Positions 8,189 to 17,179 of a stretch of DNA of 64,000 nucleotides are shown here, piece by piece. The number at the start of each line of letters is the position of its first letter. Within the stretch, counting starts at the first letter, position 1. Both the position numbers and the translations under genes were made by a program. The notes beneath the pieces are model-generated. The model made no database searches, was not told the DNA's origin, and saw nothing but the letters and a program-made list of their open reading frames with translations. Source of the DNA: an uncultured Lachnospiraceae bacterium (lineage in GTDB: Bacteria > Bacillota > Clostridia > Lachnospirales > Lachnospiraceae); the NCBI GenBank assembly GCA_910577735.1, contig CAJTOO010000015.1, forward strand, positions 57,161 to 121,160. The letters are read 5' to 3'.

Positions 8189-8666
8189 AATCTCGTTTCC
8201 TCCTTAATCATTGATGTCATGAAAATATAATGTCTTAAAACAATACCGATTAGCTGCAATTCCCCTACACGCAGGATTCCCTGAAAACACATCTTTTAGT
8301 CTGTTGTCTGTAAAAATTTTCTATGAGCCTCCTTTCTTTCTGAAAATATGGTTGACTTATTGTGAGAATATGATATCTTGTGTGTTTTCAAATGTAAATA
8401 GGCAAAATCTAAAAAATTTATTAAAAATTTTGTATGGTATGCTGTAAAGTGAAACTAAGAAATGTTATTAAATTGGCAGCATGTATAAAATATTGTTATG
8501 AAGATAGTGCAATATGTTAAATATGAAAGAATAAGAGGGGACATGGGCAATGCACTGATTTTAGGAAAGCATCCCTGATAGACAGTTAGAGAGAACTGTG
8601 TTTGTCTGTGAAGAATCTTTTATTTTGATTTAAATAAATTATTTTAATAAAACTTAAAATAATTTA

Positions 8667-8693
8667 TTGACAAGGAATACTGTGACCTATACT
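8667..8693 (+). promoter_or_regulatory. Possible promoter for the GH43 gene
   Basis: TTGACA (8667-8672) followed after 15 bases by TATACT (8688-8693). The spacing is short, so confidence is limited. The inverted repeat at 8701-8736 begins just downstream and would be in the leader RNA or overlap the start site. Confidence 0.4.
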
Positions 8694-8700
8694 ATAAAGA

Positions 8701-8736
8701 TATAGTAAACAAAATTTCTAATGTCGTTTACTATGG
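8701..8736. repeat. Short inverted-repeat element (MITE-like, copy A)
   Basis: ATAGTAAAC (8702-8710) and GTTTACTAT (8726-8734) form a perfect 9-bp inverted repeat. The right half (8712-8734) matches the right end of a longer element at 31706-31728 with two differences over 23 bases, which suggests a shared mobile or regulatory element. Confidence 0.55.
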
Positions 8737-8745
8737 CAGATAATA

Positions 8746-9717
8746 ATGATTAAAGAGAAAGAAGCGAAAAATATGGACAACAAGTATCGTTACAGAGAAC
8801 CATGGATTATGCAAAGAGCAGATCCCTATGTGTATTATAAGGACGGCTGCTATTATTTCACGGGCAGCCTGCCGCAGTATAACGGGATTGCACTGCGCAG
8901 GAGTGACAGCCTCAAAGGCCTGGCAGACGCAGAAGAAACCGTTGTGTGGAAGAAACACGTAAGCGGCCCTATGAGTGAACATATTTGGGCCCCGGAACTC
9001 CATTATCTTGAGGGAAAGTGGTATCTGTATTTTGCCGGGGGAGAGAAGGACGATATCTGGAAGATCAGGCCGTATATTTTGGAATGCGAGGGGCAAGATC
9101 CGATCAATGATCCCTGGATGGAACGGGGCATGATGCAGGCGGCAGATGGGGATGAGTTTTCTTTCCGGGCATTTTCCCTTGATATGACTGTCTTTGAGAA
9201 CAAAGGACAGCATTACTGTATCTGGGCGGAGAAAGTGAGTGTGGGTAAACAGATATCCAATCTTTATATTGCGCGGATGCAGTCACCCCTCAAACTGGAA
9301 ACGGCCCAGGTACTTTTAACAACACCTGATTACGACTGGGAACGGCATGGTTTCTGGGTCAATGAAGGCCCGGCTGTCATTCACCATGAAGGCAGGCTGT
9401 TTGTCACATATTCGGCAAGTGATACGGGCATTCATTATTGTGTTGGGATGCTGACTGCGGATGAGGATGCGGATTTGTTGGATCCGAGGAGCTGGCGTAA
9501 GGAGCGTTACCCGGTTCTGCAGTCAGATGAAAGTCTTAAAATATATGGTCCCGGACACAATAGCTTCGTAGAAACAGAAGACGGCAGACTTGTTATGGTG
9601 TTCCATGCCAGAACAGAAAAGGATCTGGTGGGGAATCCTCTCTATGTACCGAACAGGCATGCCATGATGCTGGAGGTTGAATGGGATGAAGAAGGAAAGC
9701 CGGTTTTTGCATTTTAG
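8746..9717 (+). CDS. Glycoside hydrolase family 43 protein
   Basis: 323 aa five-bladed beta-propeller glycosidase without a signal peptide, so intracellular. The first blade has RADPYVYYKDGCYYFTGS with the catalytic base Asp, followed by HIWAPELHYLEGKWYLYFAG, and NEGPAVIHHEGRLFVTYSAS supplies the general-acid Glu. Family 43 includes arabinofuranosidases and xylosidases that trim imported plant oligosaccharides. A second in-frame ATG at 8773 is nearly as plausible; neither start has a strong ribosome site. No transporter or regulator is adjacent. Terminator-like pairing follows directly. Confidence 0.88.
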   Translation: MIKEKEAKNMDNKYRYREPWIMQRADPYVYYKDGCYYFTGSLPQYNGIALRRSDSLKGLADAEETVVWKKHVSGPMSEHIWAPELHYLEGKWYLYFAGGEKDDIWKIRPYILECEGQDPINDPWMERGMMQAADGDEFSFRAFSLDMTVFENKGQHYCIWAEKVSVGKQISNLYIARMQSPLKLETAQVLLTTPDYDWERHGFWVNEGPAVIHHEGRLFVTYSASDTGIHYCVGMLTADEDADLLDPRSWRKERYPVLQSDESLKIYGPGHNSFVETEDGRLVMVFHARTEKDLVGNPLYVPNRHAMMLEVEWDEEGKPVFAF

Positions 9718-9734
9718 ATGCTTTCAGGTATAGA

Positions 9735-9786
9735 AAAAGGGCCGTTGTATTATGGATGATCAGGCATCCATGACACAACGGCCTTT
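9735..9786. terminator. Terminator between GH43 and rubredoxin genes
   Basis: GGCCGTTGT (9740-9748) pairs with ACAACGGCC (9775-9783). An A-run precedes and a T-run follows, so it can act on both strands between these convergent genes. Confidence 0.75.
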
Positions 9787-9792
9787 CTTAAA

Positions 9793-9966
9793 TTAGTTGT
9801 AATTATCGATACAAGGCTGGAACATGTCCTTTGTCACGCCGCACAGAGGGCAGCACCAGTCTGCCGGAAGATCCTCAAATGCTGTGCCGGGTTTGATGCC
9901 ATGCTCCGGATCACCTTTCTCCGGATCATAAGTGTAGCCGCAGGGATTACAAAAATATTTTTTCAT
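9793..9966 (-). CDS. Rubredoxin
   Basis: 57 aa, a full-length rubredoxin. Iron ligands are the Cys pairs CNPCG (C6, C9) and CPLCG (C39, C42), with the family core YTYDPEKGDP and GTAFEDLPADW. It passes single electrons to the rubrerythrin encoded just upstream. It is the last gene of the perR / reverse rubrerythrin / rubredoxin set, starting 48 bases after the rubrerythrin stop. An extra Cys38 beside the second pair is unusual for the family. Confidence 0.93.
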   Translation of the reverse strand: MKKYFCNPCGYTYDPEKGDPEHGIKPGTAFEDLPADWCCPLCGVTKDMFQPCIDNYN

Positions 9967-10014
9967 TTTCAATGTCTCCTTTGTATTTTATAAAATTTTA
10001 TCCTTATCTTTTAA

Positions 10015-10554
10015 TTAACCAAAGTATCTCTTAAGAAGTCCTTCAAATGCCTTACCATGTCTGGCTTCATCACGAGCCATCTCATGCACGGTGTCATGGA
10101 TTGCATCCAGATTAGCAGCTTTAGCACGTTTTGCAAGATCGAACTTACCAGCGGTTGCACCGTTCTCAGCTTCTACTCTCATCTCCAGGTTTTTCTTGGT
10201 GGAATCCGTTACTACTTCGCCAAGAAGCTCTGCGAATTTAGCAGCATGCTCTGCCTCTTCCCAGGCAGCCTTCTCCCAGTACAGGCCGATTTCAGGATAA
10301 CCCTCTCTGTGAGCAACTCTTGCCATAGCAAGATACATACCTACCTCAGAGCATTCACCGTTAAAGTTAGCGCGCAGATCGTCGATGATATCCTGGCTGA
10401 CACCCTGTGCCACACCTACCACATGCTCTGCAGCCCATGTCATCTCATCGCCCTGTGCTGTAAATTTCTCAGCGGGTGCGTGACATACCGGGCACTCAGC
10501 CGGCGCTGCATCTCCTTCGTGAACATAACCACATACCTGACATACAAATTTCAT
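10015..10554 (-). CDS. Reverse rubrerythrin (peroxide/oxygen reductase)
   Basis: 179 aa. The rubredoxin-like Fe(Cys)4 domain comes first (C5, C8, C21, C24 in KFVCQVCGYVHEG and AECPVCHAP). It is followed by the ferritin-like diiron domain with helix motifs NGECSEVGMYLAMARVA, WEEAEHAAKFAELLG and DEARHGKAFEGLL. This domain order is opposite to classical rubrerythrin and is known from clostridia, where it reduces H2O2 and O2 using NADH-derived electrons via rubredoxin. Its neighbours, a PerR-type regulator upstream and rubredoxin downstream, fit peroxide defence. It starts 34 bases after perR. Confidence 0.93.
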   Translation of the reverse strand: MKFVCQVCGYVHEGDAAPAECPVCHAPAEKFTAQGDEMTWAAEHVVGVAQGVSQDIIDDLRANFNGECSEVGMYLAMARVAHREGYPEIGLYWEKAAWEEAEHAAKFAELLGEVVTDSTKKNLEMRVEAENGATAGKFDLAKRAKAANLDAIHDTVHEMARDEARHGKAFEGLLKRYFG

Positions 10555-10588
10555 AGATAATATCTCCTTTTCTTTTTATTTTGCACCC

Positions 10589-10984
10589 TTAATTTATGGG
10601 TTCATTTGTTTTACATTTGTCACAGATTCCATAGAAATATGTGACATGTCCTTGTATCTCGCCGCCGAAATCTTTGCGGGCAGTCTCCAGAATTTCTTCG
10701 ATGTTTCCCATCTTAAGATCTGTCACACAGCCGCATTCTGAACAGACGAAATGGTAATGTTCGGAGGTATCCGCATCAAAGTGATCAATGCCATCGCCTA
10801 CACGCAGACGCTGTATCTCACCCATATCAGCGAGAAGTGACAGATTTCGGTAAACGGTACCGAGGCTGATGTTAGGATATTCCTGTCTGACGTTCTGATA
10901 GACCACTTCGGCGCTAGGATGATCTTTGCGAGTCATCAGAAAGTCGAAAATGACCTGCCGCTGACGGCTGTATTTTAACGCCAT
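10589..10984 (-). CDS. perR: Fur-family transcriptional regulator, PerR-like
   Basis: 131 aa Fur-family repressor: winged helix with HPSAEVVYQNV and ISLGTVYRNLSLL. The metal-binding part has DHFDADTSEHYHFVC and two structural-zinc CxxC pairs (CSEC near residue 83 and CDKC near the C-terminus). Position ahead of the reverse rubrerythrin and rubredoxin genes supports PerR over Fur or Zur. Oxidation of metal-site histidines by peroxide would release it from DNA. The ATG at 10984 follows GGAGGG; a longer reading from 11014 is less likely. It probably represses its own operon. Confidence 0.88.
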   Translation of the reverse strand: MALKYSRQRQVIFDFLMTRKDHPSAEVVYQNVRQEYPNISLGTVYRNLSLLADMGEIQRLRVGDGIDHFDADTSEHYHFVCSECGCVTDLKMGNIEEILETARKDFGGEIQGHVTYFYGICDKCKTNEPIN

Positions 10985-11031
10985 TGCAATCCCTCCTCTA
11001 AAAATAGGAATCATTACTGATTTCTGTTTTC

Positions 11032-11059
11032 ATTATAACAGATTAAATAAGCCTGTCAA
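11032..11059 (-). promoter_or_regulatory. Sigma-A promoter of the perR-rubrerythrin-rubredoxin operon
   Basis: On the minus strand TTGACA (11059-11054), a 16-base spacer and a consensus TATAAT (11037-11032), about 48 bases before the perR start. AT-rich sequence around it could hold a PerR box, but I did not find a clean match. Confidence 0.8.
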
Positions 11060-11192
11060 TCTAAATTTTTTATTTTATAAATATTTTATAAGATTATAGG
11101 AGATGTTTTATTTCTAAGTGCGAAAAGTGTGGTATATTTAAAACATCAGGATACAAAAGGTATCGTATGTGCAGGAAGAAAGGGAGATTTTC

Positions 11193-12671
11193 GTGAAATT
11201 CAGAACAAGGCTTGTGATCACATCGCTTTCTATCATACTTGTTCCGCTTCTGCTCACAAGTATCACGTTTTTGCTAGTTGGCAGTCATATAGAGGATGCG
11301 GAAGCACAGTTTGGGTTTTTGAATAAAAATAATGCCTCTTTTATTTATACGATAGAAAATTACAGCCGTATTACGGAAGAAGTACTGGAAGAAGTAAAGA
11401 GGCAGATTGCCAAAGATGCAACAAAGCTGGAAAATAAGGATTACCTGGATGAACTGACGATGGACCTGAAAGATAAGTCTTCTTATATCATAGTCAGAAA
11501 GAATGATCAGATTTTTTATACCGGGAATCATAATGCAGCCAGGAAGATATTCGATACACTGCCGGAGTATGGGAATGCCATGCCTGACCCGGAGACGGGT
11601 TTCTATTATAATGATATGAAAAAGCTGGTCAAGGAGATTGATTTTGTGTTTTCTGACGGCGCTGAGGGAAGCTTTTTTATTGTGACAAGTATCAGTTCCC
11701 TGATTTCCAAGAAAATGCTGAGTAATATGATTGCCGCTTTTATTCTGGTACTTATCTTTACCAGTATTGTGCTGACCCAGTGGATTCAGAAAGGCATCTT
11801 TACACCGATCACGCAGCTGAATGCGGCAATGCAGAATATCGCGGAAGGCAATCTGGAATATATGCTGCCCACGGAAGGTAAGGGGGAGATTGGAGAACTC
11901 TACCGCAATTATGAGGATATGCGGCTTCGGCTGAAAGAATCCCTGGATGAGAAGTTTGAGCATGAGAAGAAGAACAGGGAATTAGTCAGCAATATCTCCC
12001 ATGATTTAAAGACGCCCATCACTGCGGTGAAGGGATATGTGGAAGGTATCATGGACGGCGTTGCCGATACGCCGGAGAAGATGGACAAGTATATCAAGAC
12101 CATCTATAATAAAGCTAATGATATGGATCGGCTGATCAATGAACTTACGACTTATTCGGGCATTGACAGTAATCGGATTCCTTACAGTTTTCGCCGCATA
12201 AATGTGGCAGATTATTTTGGAGACTGTGTGGAAGAGGTGGGGCTTGACTTAGAGTCCAAGAATATTCAGTTAAATTATGAAGATTTGGTGGAACCTTCCA
12301 CGCAGATCATAGCCGATCCGGAACAGTTAAAGAGGGTTATCAATAATATTATTGGCAATAGTGTGAAGTATTCGGATAAGGAGAAAGGGGTCATAGATAT
12401 CCGCATTCTGGATGAGGTGGATTCTATCCGTGTGGAGATTGAGGATAACGGCAAGGGAATTGCGGCGAAAGATTTGCCTAATATCTTCGAGCGGTTTTAT
12501 CGGACGGATGCTTCCCGTAATTCTTCCAAAGGCGGCAGCGGCATCGGGCTGTCTATTGTGAAGAAGATTATAGAAGACCATGGCGGTTATATCTGGGCTA
12601 CCAGCAAAGAAGGCGAAGGAACCTGTATGCACTTCGTAATACGTAAATATCAGACGGAGTCGAAAGAATAA
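11193..12671 (+). CDS. Sensor histidine kinase
   Basis: About 492 aa membrane sensor kinase. The first transmembrane helix is at about residues 7-30 (LVITSLSIILVPLLL), followed by an extracellular sensor region of about 140 residues and a second helix near 180-200 (MIAAFILVLIFTSIVL). A HAMP linker and the phospho-acceptor box SNISHDLKTPITAVKGY come next. The ATPase domain has an N box (RVINNIIGNSVKYSD), DNGKGI and GSGIGLSIVKKI. I chose the GTG at 11193, 6 bases after AGGGAG, which puts the first membrane helix at the N-terminus. The response regulator follows 96 bases downstream. Confidence 0.92.
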   Translation: MKFRTRLVITSLSIILVPLLLTSITFLLVGSHIEDAEAQFGFLNKNNASFIYTIENYSRITEEVLEEVKRQIAKDATKLENKDYLDELTMDLKDKSSYIIVRKNDQIFYTGNHNAARKIFDTLPEYGNAMPDPETGFYYNDMKKLVKEIDFVFSDGAEGSFFIVTSISSLISKKMLSNMIAAFILVLIFTSIVLTQWIQKGIFTPITQLNAAMQNIAEGNLEYMLPTEGKGEIGELYRNYEDMRLRLKESLDEKFEHEKKNRELVSNISHDLKTPITAVKGYVEGIMDGVADTPEKMDKYIKTIYNKANDMDRLINELTTYSGIDSNRIPYSFRRINVADYFGDCVEEVGLDLESKNIQLNYEDLVEPSTQIIADPEQLKRVINNIIGNSVKYSDKEKGVIDIRILDEVDSIRVEIEDNGKGIAAKDLPNIFERFYRTDASRNSSKGGSGIGLSIVKKIIEDHGGYIWATSKEGEGTCMHFVIRKYQTESKE

Positions 12672-12700
12672 CGTGGATTTGGCAGTTGTCGAAGCGGCGT

Positions 12701-12725
12701 CATGTCAGTTGACATGAATTTCATG
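12701..12725 (+). promoter_or_regulatory. Palindromic sites between kinase and regulator genes
   Basis: TCATGTCA (12701-12708) and TGACATGA (12711-12718) form a perfect 8-bp inverted repeat. It is followed at once by the overlapping palindrome CATGAATTTCATG (12714-12726). TTGACA at 12710-12715 lies inside it. This looks like an operator, perhaps for autoregulation of the response regulator gene. Confidence 0.4.
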
Positions 12726-12767
12726 AAAGTAGTTTTATAAACTGAGAGACAGAAAGGACAGAATGTT

Positions 12768-13457
12768 ATGAGTAAGATTTTGATCGTGGAAGATGAAGAG
12801 GCAATCGCAGATCTGGAAAAGGATTATCTGGAATTAAGCGACTTTGAAGTGACTATTGAAAATAACGGCGATCAGGGGTTAGAGACAGCTTTGTCAGGGG
12901 ATTACGATCTTGTGATTTTAGATCTCATGCTGCCGGGCATTGACGGCTTTGAAGTATGTAAAAAGATTCGTGAGGAGAAGGATATACCGATTATCATGGT
13001 GTCTGCCAAAAAGGATGACATCGATAAGATCAGGGGACTTGGTCTGGGTGCGGACGATTATATGACGAAGCCTTTCAGTCCCTCTGAGCTGGTGGCCAGG
13101 GTCAAGGCGCATATGGCCCGCTATGACAGATTGGTGGGCAGCAACCAGAAGGTCAATGACATGATCGAGATCAGAGGACTTAAGATAGATAAAACAGCCA
13201 GAAGAGTTTATGTGGACGGGGAAGAAAGGGTATTTACAACAAAGGAGTTTGACCTGTTGACATTCCTTGCGGAGAATCCCAATCATGTATATTCCAAGGA
13301 GGAATTGTTCCGGGAAATCTGGGATATGGATTCCATAGGGGATATTGCCACAGTTACCGTGCATATTAAGAAGATTCGTGAAAAGATTGAGTTTGACACA
13401 GCGAAACCTCAGTATATTGAGACAATCTGGGGCATTGGATACCGGTTTAAGATATAG
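12768..13457 (+). CDS. OmpR/PhoB-family response regulator
   Basis: 229 aa. The receiver domain (about 1-115) has the acidic pocket VEDEEA, the phospho-acceptor in LVILDLMLPGIDG (Asp52) and MTKPF with the conserved Lys. The C-terminal winged helix (about 130-229) has KEFDLLTFLAENPNHVYSKEEL and VTVHIKKIREKI. It is the partner of the histidine kinase just upstream and binds DNA after phosphorylation. Targets are not evident. Confidence 0.93.
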   Translation: MSKILIVEDEEAIADLEKDYLELSDFEVTIENNGDQGLETALSGDYDLVILDLMLPGIDGFEVCKKIREEKDIPIIMVSAKKDDIDKIRGLGLGADDYMTKPFSPSELVARVKAHMARYDRLVGSNQKVNDMIEIRGLKIDKTARRVYVDGEERVFTTKEFDLLTFLAENPNHVYSKEELFREIWDMDSIGDIATVTVHIKKIREKIEFDTAKPQYIETIWGIGYRFKI

Positions 13458-13520
13458 ACAGAAGAGTTACAGTGTTTGTTATGATAATGTAAATACGGAT
13501 TTGCGAGGTTGAATGAGGCC

Positions 13521-14342
13521 ATGAAATCACGCATATTATATGAAGACAAAGATCTGATTGTCTGCCGTAAACCAGCAGGGATTGCCACCCAGACTGCACG
13601 GGTAGGGCAGCGGGATATGGTCAGTGAGATAGCGACTTATCTTGCGGATAAAGAGAAGAATCCTTGTGTAAAGGATAAAAGGCCCATCGAAAAGCAGCCT
13701 TATGTGGGACTGGTCCATCGCTTGGATCAGCCGGTGGAAGGTATTTTAGTCTTTGCCAGAAGTAAGGCGGCTGCGGCAGCATTAAGCAGGCAGATGACTG
13801 AAGAACAGATGGCAAAAGACTACTACGCCGTCATCTGTGGACAGGATATACCGGAAGATGGAGAACTGGTGGACTATCTGTTAAAAGACGGCAGGACGAA
13901 TTTGTCGAAGGTGGTAAGCAGGGAAATGAAAGGTGCCAAGGAGGCCCGCCTGCGGTTTCGGATTTTACAGCGCAGACAGGTGGAATCGGCGGAAGTGTCA
14001 TGCCAGATTGCCCTTGCCAGGATTCGACTGCAGACGGGACGTCATCATCAGATTCGGGTACAGATGGCAAATGCAGGGTTGAGTCTGTTAGGAGACCGCA
14101 AATATGCCGATGCGCAGGCGGTAAGGTTGTCAGAGCAGCTGGGCATGAAGGATATTGCCCTGTGTGCAGGCAGGCTAGCATTTATGCATCCGGCAACGGG
14201 AAAGAAAATGATATTTTCTGTCATGCCAGAGGGAAAGAGCTTTCAGGAGTTCAGACAGGAGATAGAAGCAGACAGAAATAAGGACAGCCGGAGATCGGCC
14301 GTATCTGATGAGATAATGCCATGTCATTGTGCTCAGCGATAA
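13521..14342 (+). CDS. RluA-family RNA pseudouridine synthase
   Basis: 273 aa, the RluA/RluD catalytic domain without a clear N-terminal S4 domain. VHRLDQPVEGILVFARS carries the catalytic Asp of the HRLD motif. KDYYAVICG, TGRHHQIRVQMANAGLSLLGD and ICLCAGRLAFMHP-like segments follow the family order. It isomerises specific uridines in rRNA or tRNA; the target cannot be read out. The C-terminus carries about 30 extra basic residues. The ATG at 13521 is preferred; an in-frame TTG at 13509 is also possible. Confidence 0.88.
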   Translation: MKSRILYEDKDLIVCRKPAGIATQTARVGQRDMVSEIATYLADKEKNPCVKDKRPIEKQPYVGLVHRLDQPVEGILVFARSKAAAAALSRQMTEEQMAKDYYAVICGQDIPEDGELVDYLLKDGRTNLSKVVSREMKGAKEARLRFRILQRRQVESAEVSCQIALARIRLQTGRHHQIRVQMANAGLSLLGDRKYADAQAVRLSEQLGMKDIALCAGRLAFMHPATGKKMIFSVMPEGKSFQEFRQEIEADRNKDSRRSAVSDEIMPCHCAQR

Positions 14343-14398
14343 GCATTTAGATAGTATAAGATCTATGAAAATAAAGATAATAAGAATAGTGTCAGTAG

Positions 14399-14433
14399 AA
14401 GAAGCAGAGGTAAACCTTCTGCTTTTTTATTAT
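14399..14433 (+). terminator. Rho-independent terminator after the pseudouridine synthase gene
   Basis: AAGCAGAGG pairs with CCTTCTGCTT around a TAAA loop and is followed directly by a T-rich run. Confidence 0.85.
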
Positions 14434-14459
14434 TTTTATGTCCGGAGAGAAGATCATCT

Positions 14460-15536
14460 ATGTGGAATCATCAGCAGCAAATAGATACATTATGGAATAA
14501 CAGAGTGATAAAGGCATGCGTGGTAACGGTTTTGGTTTATTTCTTTTTCCGTTACCTGTTTCCGTTGGCGGCTCCCTTTTTGTCGGCTTTTGTGCTGGTC
14601 ACGCTGCTGTATCCTCTGTTAGAGAGGATACAGAGAAAGATTCCGATTCGTAAGAAATTTCTGGCAGTGGGCATTGTTCTGCCGCTTTTACTATTGGTGT
14701 GCGGCATCCTCTGGGCAGTTATGGTGCTGGGCATCAGACAGCTTCAGGATCTGCCTGCCCTCTGTAATCAGATCGGAGCCCAGGCGGAACTCTTTTTCCA
14801 TCAGTGCTGTTGCCGGATGGATGGGAAGTTTGGCTGGAACGGAGAGGAGATTGAGGGGTATATCATTGAACAGATGACGGTTATCATGGAGAATGTGCAG
14901 ATACAGGTGGTACCGCAGATACTGTCTTCTTCGTACAGTTGTTTTAAAGGCATCTTTTCTGCGGTGGGATTTTTGGCCATTACCTGCATTGCAGTTTTTT
15001 TACTGGAAAAGGATTATACCAGAATGGTGGAATGGGTGAAATCAGAGGAGGATTTCAGGTTCCTCTGGTCTGTCATGGAGGGAGTGCTTTCCTATATCAT
15101 CACCTTTATGAAAGCGCAGGGAGTCATTCTGCTTATTATCTGTCTGTTGTGCAGTGTGACGCTGGGGGTGTCCGGTGTGAGCGGCGGTATTTTACTGGGC
15201 ATTCTGGCAGGTATTCTGGATATGCTGCCGTTTATCGGAACGGGAATTGTGCTGGTACCGCTGTCCATATGGCAGCTGTTAAACGGACAGTATGTGCAGA
15301 TGGCAGTCTGTCTTATTTTGTACGGCGTCTGTATTTTAGCCCGGGAAATGCTGGAACCTAAGCTGATTGGAAAGCGGGTCGGGGTTGCACCTGTGGGTTT
15401 ACTGATTGCTATTTATGCCGGCGTTAAGCTTTTTGGCGTGGGCGGCATCATTAAGGGGCCGCTTTCGTTGATTGTGATCTGTGAGATTTTGAGAAGAAGA
15501 CCAAAGGGGGAGAAAAAGTTTGACGAAAGGATATAG
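14460..15536 (+). CDS. AI-2E-family membrane protein (YtvI-like)
   Basis: 358 aa with about seven hydrophobic segments in the pattern of the AI-2E/PerM family. There are two N-terminal helices (VTVLVYFFFRYLFPLAAPFLSAF), a helix near residue 75-95, a soluble stretch of about 75 residues, and a C-terminal group of helices with GGILLGILAGILDMLPFIGTG and GVAPVGLLIAIYAGVKLFG. The length and N-terminus resemble the sporulation protein YtvI of spore-formers. Members export small molecules or run ion antiport; no substrate is indicated here. Confidence 0.8.
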   Translation: MWNHQQQIDTLWNNRVIKACVVTVLVYFFFRYLFPLAAPFLSAFVLVTLLYPLLERIQRKIPIRKKFLAVGIVLPLLLLVCGILWAVMVLGIRQLQDLPALCNQIGAQAELFFHQCCCRMDGKFGWNGEEIEGYIIEQMTVIMENVQIQVVPQILSSSYSCFKGIFSAVGFLAITCIAVFLLEKDYTRMVEWVKSEEDFRFLWSVMEGVLSYIITFMKAQGVILLIICLLCSVTLGVSGVSGGILLGILAGILDMLPFIGTGIVLVPLSIWQLLNGQYVQMAVCLILYGVCILAREMLEPKLIGKRVGVAPVGLLIAIYAGVKLFGVGGIIKGPLSLIVICEILRRRPKGEKKFDERI

Positions 15537-15556
15537 TCCGTATATGATGAAAATAC

Positions 15557-17179
15557 ATGGAGACAGAGAATAGAAAAAATTATAAAGAGATACAATTAAA
15601 CAGCGGGTCAGGAAATTGGTTAAAAAAGATCGGCCAAAATATCCTCTTAATATACTTTATCATATTAACCGTGATTTACCCTTATTATGCGCCGGGCGGG
15701 TATCTGGAGATCGGAGAGAACAAATATATCTTTTTCCGGAATGTGACACTGGTCTGGCTGGCTGCAATGCTTCTCGTTATTTTATGTACGGTGGTTCGCA
15801 GGCCGGGGCTGCTCACAGAATATTTTCACCGGATGTCAGTGACAGATTGGTTCGCCTATGGCTATTTTGTGGCGGTGATGTTGTCTTATTTGTGTTCTTC
15901 TTATAAAGAGGAAGCGCTCTGGGGTGCCCAGGGCTGGTATATGGGAACTGTGATGCAGATGATATTTGTGCTGCTTTATTTTTTCTTTTCCCGGTATTTT
16001 GTGTACCGCGTAAAGTGGGTGGCGGTCTGGCTGGCGGCGTCTGCGGGTGTGTTTGTATTAGGGATATTAAATCGCTATTCGATCTATCCTGTTGATATGG
16101 CGGGGCAGACGCCGGTGTTTATCTCTACGCTGGGGAATATCAATTGGTTTTGCGGTTACTGGTCTGTGACAGCGCCCATGGGGATGGCCTTATACTGGTG
16201 CAGTAAAGGGAGATGGTATCGGGTTGCGGCAGGGGTTTATAGTTTCCTTGCCATATTAGCCGGGATTGTACAGGGAAGCGAGAGTGCATATCTGGTATTT
16301 GCGGCGGCGTTTGTGATATTGTTGCTATTTTCCATACATAGTGTACAATATTTTTACAGGTGGATGCAGTTGTGTATGATGTTCGCAGCGGGATGTCAGG
16401 CAGCGCGGCTTCTGCGTTATCTGCCGGGATTTTGGCTAAATTATGGAAGCGGCTTAAACGGGGGAAGCCCTTCCATGATGGAGCGGCTTACCAGTGGAAA
16501 CGGAACATTGTGGGCATTGTGTATTGTATTTTCAGGATATGTGTTACTGCGGCTGTGGATACACAGGAAAGACAGGGATGCTTCCGGCAGAATACGGAAT
16601 TTGTTGGAAGATGGACGGGGAAATAAAATCTGTGCAGCGGTCCTTATTTTGTGCGGGTGTGTCGGGCTGTGCGGCCTGTTTAAGTTTGGCGGCCTGCTGT
16701 ATGGTGGGGAAGAAGTCCCGATTATGTTATTTCGAGAAGACTGGGGAAATGGCCGGGGTGCGGCCTGGAATTGCAGTATAGAGGCATATAGGGCGCTGGA
16801 TGCGCTGCATCGGATTGTAGGTGTGGGTCCGGATTGTTTTGCGGCCTATGTCTATGAAGTGCCGGCAGCAGCCGGGCGGCTTGTGGAAGAGTTTGGTTCT
16901 GAAAGGCTGACCAATGCCCATAACGAAGGGCTTTCCATGCTGATGAATGTGGGAGCGCTGGGATGTATGTGCTATGCAGGATTTGTGGGAAGTGCGCTGA
17001 TTCGCTTTTGTAAAGGGGCGCGTGGGCAGACTTTTCTATATGCGTGTGCAGTCAGCTTATTGGCCTATACGGTTCATAATATGGTGAGTTTTCAGCAGGT
17101 ATTGAGTACGCCCTATTTCTTTATGTTGTTGGGGATGGGCGAGGGAGTATTACGGAAAGCAGGAAAAGACTATGAGTAA
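15557..17179 (+). CDS. O-antigen ligase/polymerase-like membrane protein (first paralogue)
   Basis: 540 aa with about 12 hydrophobic segments. The family region is a large extracellular loop containing DWGNGRGAAWNCSIEAY, VGVGPDCFAAYV and LTNAHNEGLSMLMNVGALG, matching the Wzy_C (O-antigen ligase/polymerase) signature. In Gram-positive bacteria such proteins polymerise or attach surface glycans outside the membrane. It overlaps the next gene, a clear paralogue, by 8 bases, so the two are translated together. The start ATG at 15557 has a weak ribosome site. Confidence 0.82.
   Translation: METENRKNYKEIQLNSGSGNWLKKIGQNILLIYFIILTVIYPYYAPGGYLEIGENKYIFFRNVTLVWLAAMLLVILCTVVRRPGLLTEYFHRMSVTDWFAYGYFVAVMLSYLCSSYKEEALWGAQGWYMGTVMQMIFVLLYFFFSRYFVYRVKWVAVWLAASAGVFVLGILNRYSIYPVDMAGQTPVFISTLGNINWFCGYWSVTAPMGMALYWCSKGRWYRVAAGVYSFLAILAGIVQGSESAYLVFAAAFVILLLFSIHSVQYFYRWMQLCMMFAAGCQAARLLRYLPGFWLNYGSGLNGGSPSMMERLTSGNGTLWALCIVFSGYVLLRLWIHRKDRDASGRIRNLLEDGRGNKICAAVLILCGCVGLCGLFKFGGLLYGGEEVPIMLFREDWGNGRGAAWNCSIEAYRALDALHRIVGVGPDCFAAYVYEVPAAAGRLVEEFGSERLTNAHNEGLSMLMNVGALGCMCYAGFVGSALIRFCKGARGQTFLYACAVSLLAYTVHNMVSFQQVLSTPYFFMLLGMGEGVLRKAGKDYE

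Larger units (their letters stand above)
8189..8745. other. AT-rich intergenic region
   Basis: About 560 bases without a credible gene. The left part should hold the promoter of the minus-strand HPr-like gene, but I could not assign one. The right end carries the promoter-like sequence and inverted repeat described separately for the GH43 gene. The centre is poly-A/T rich with no clear structure. Confidence 0.5.
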
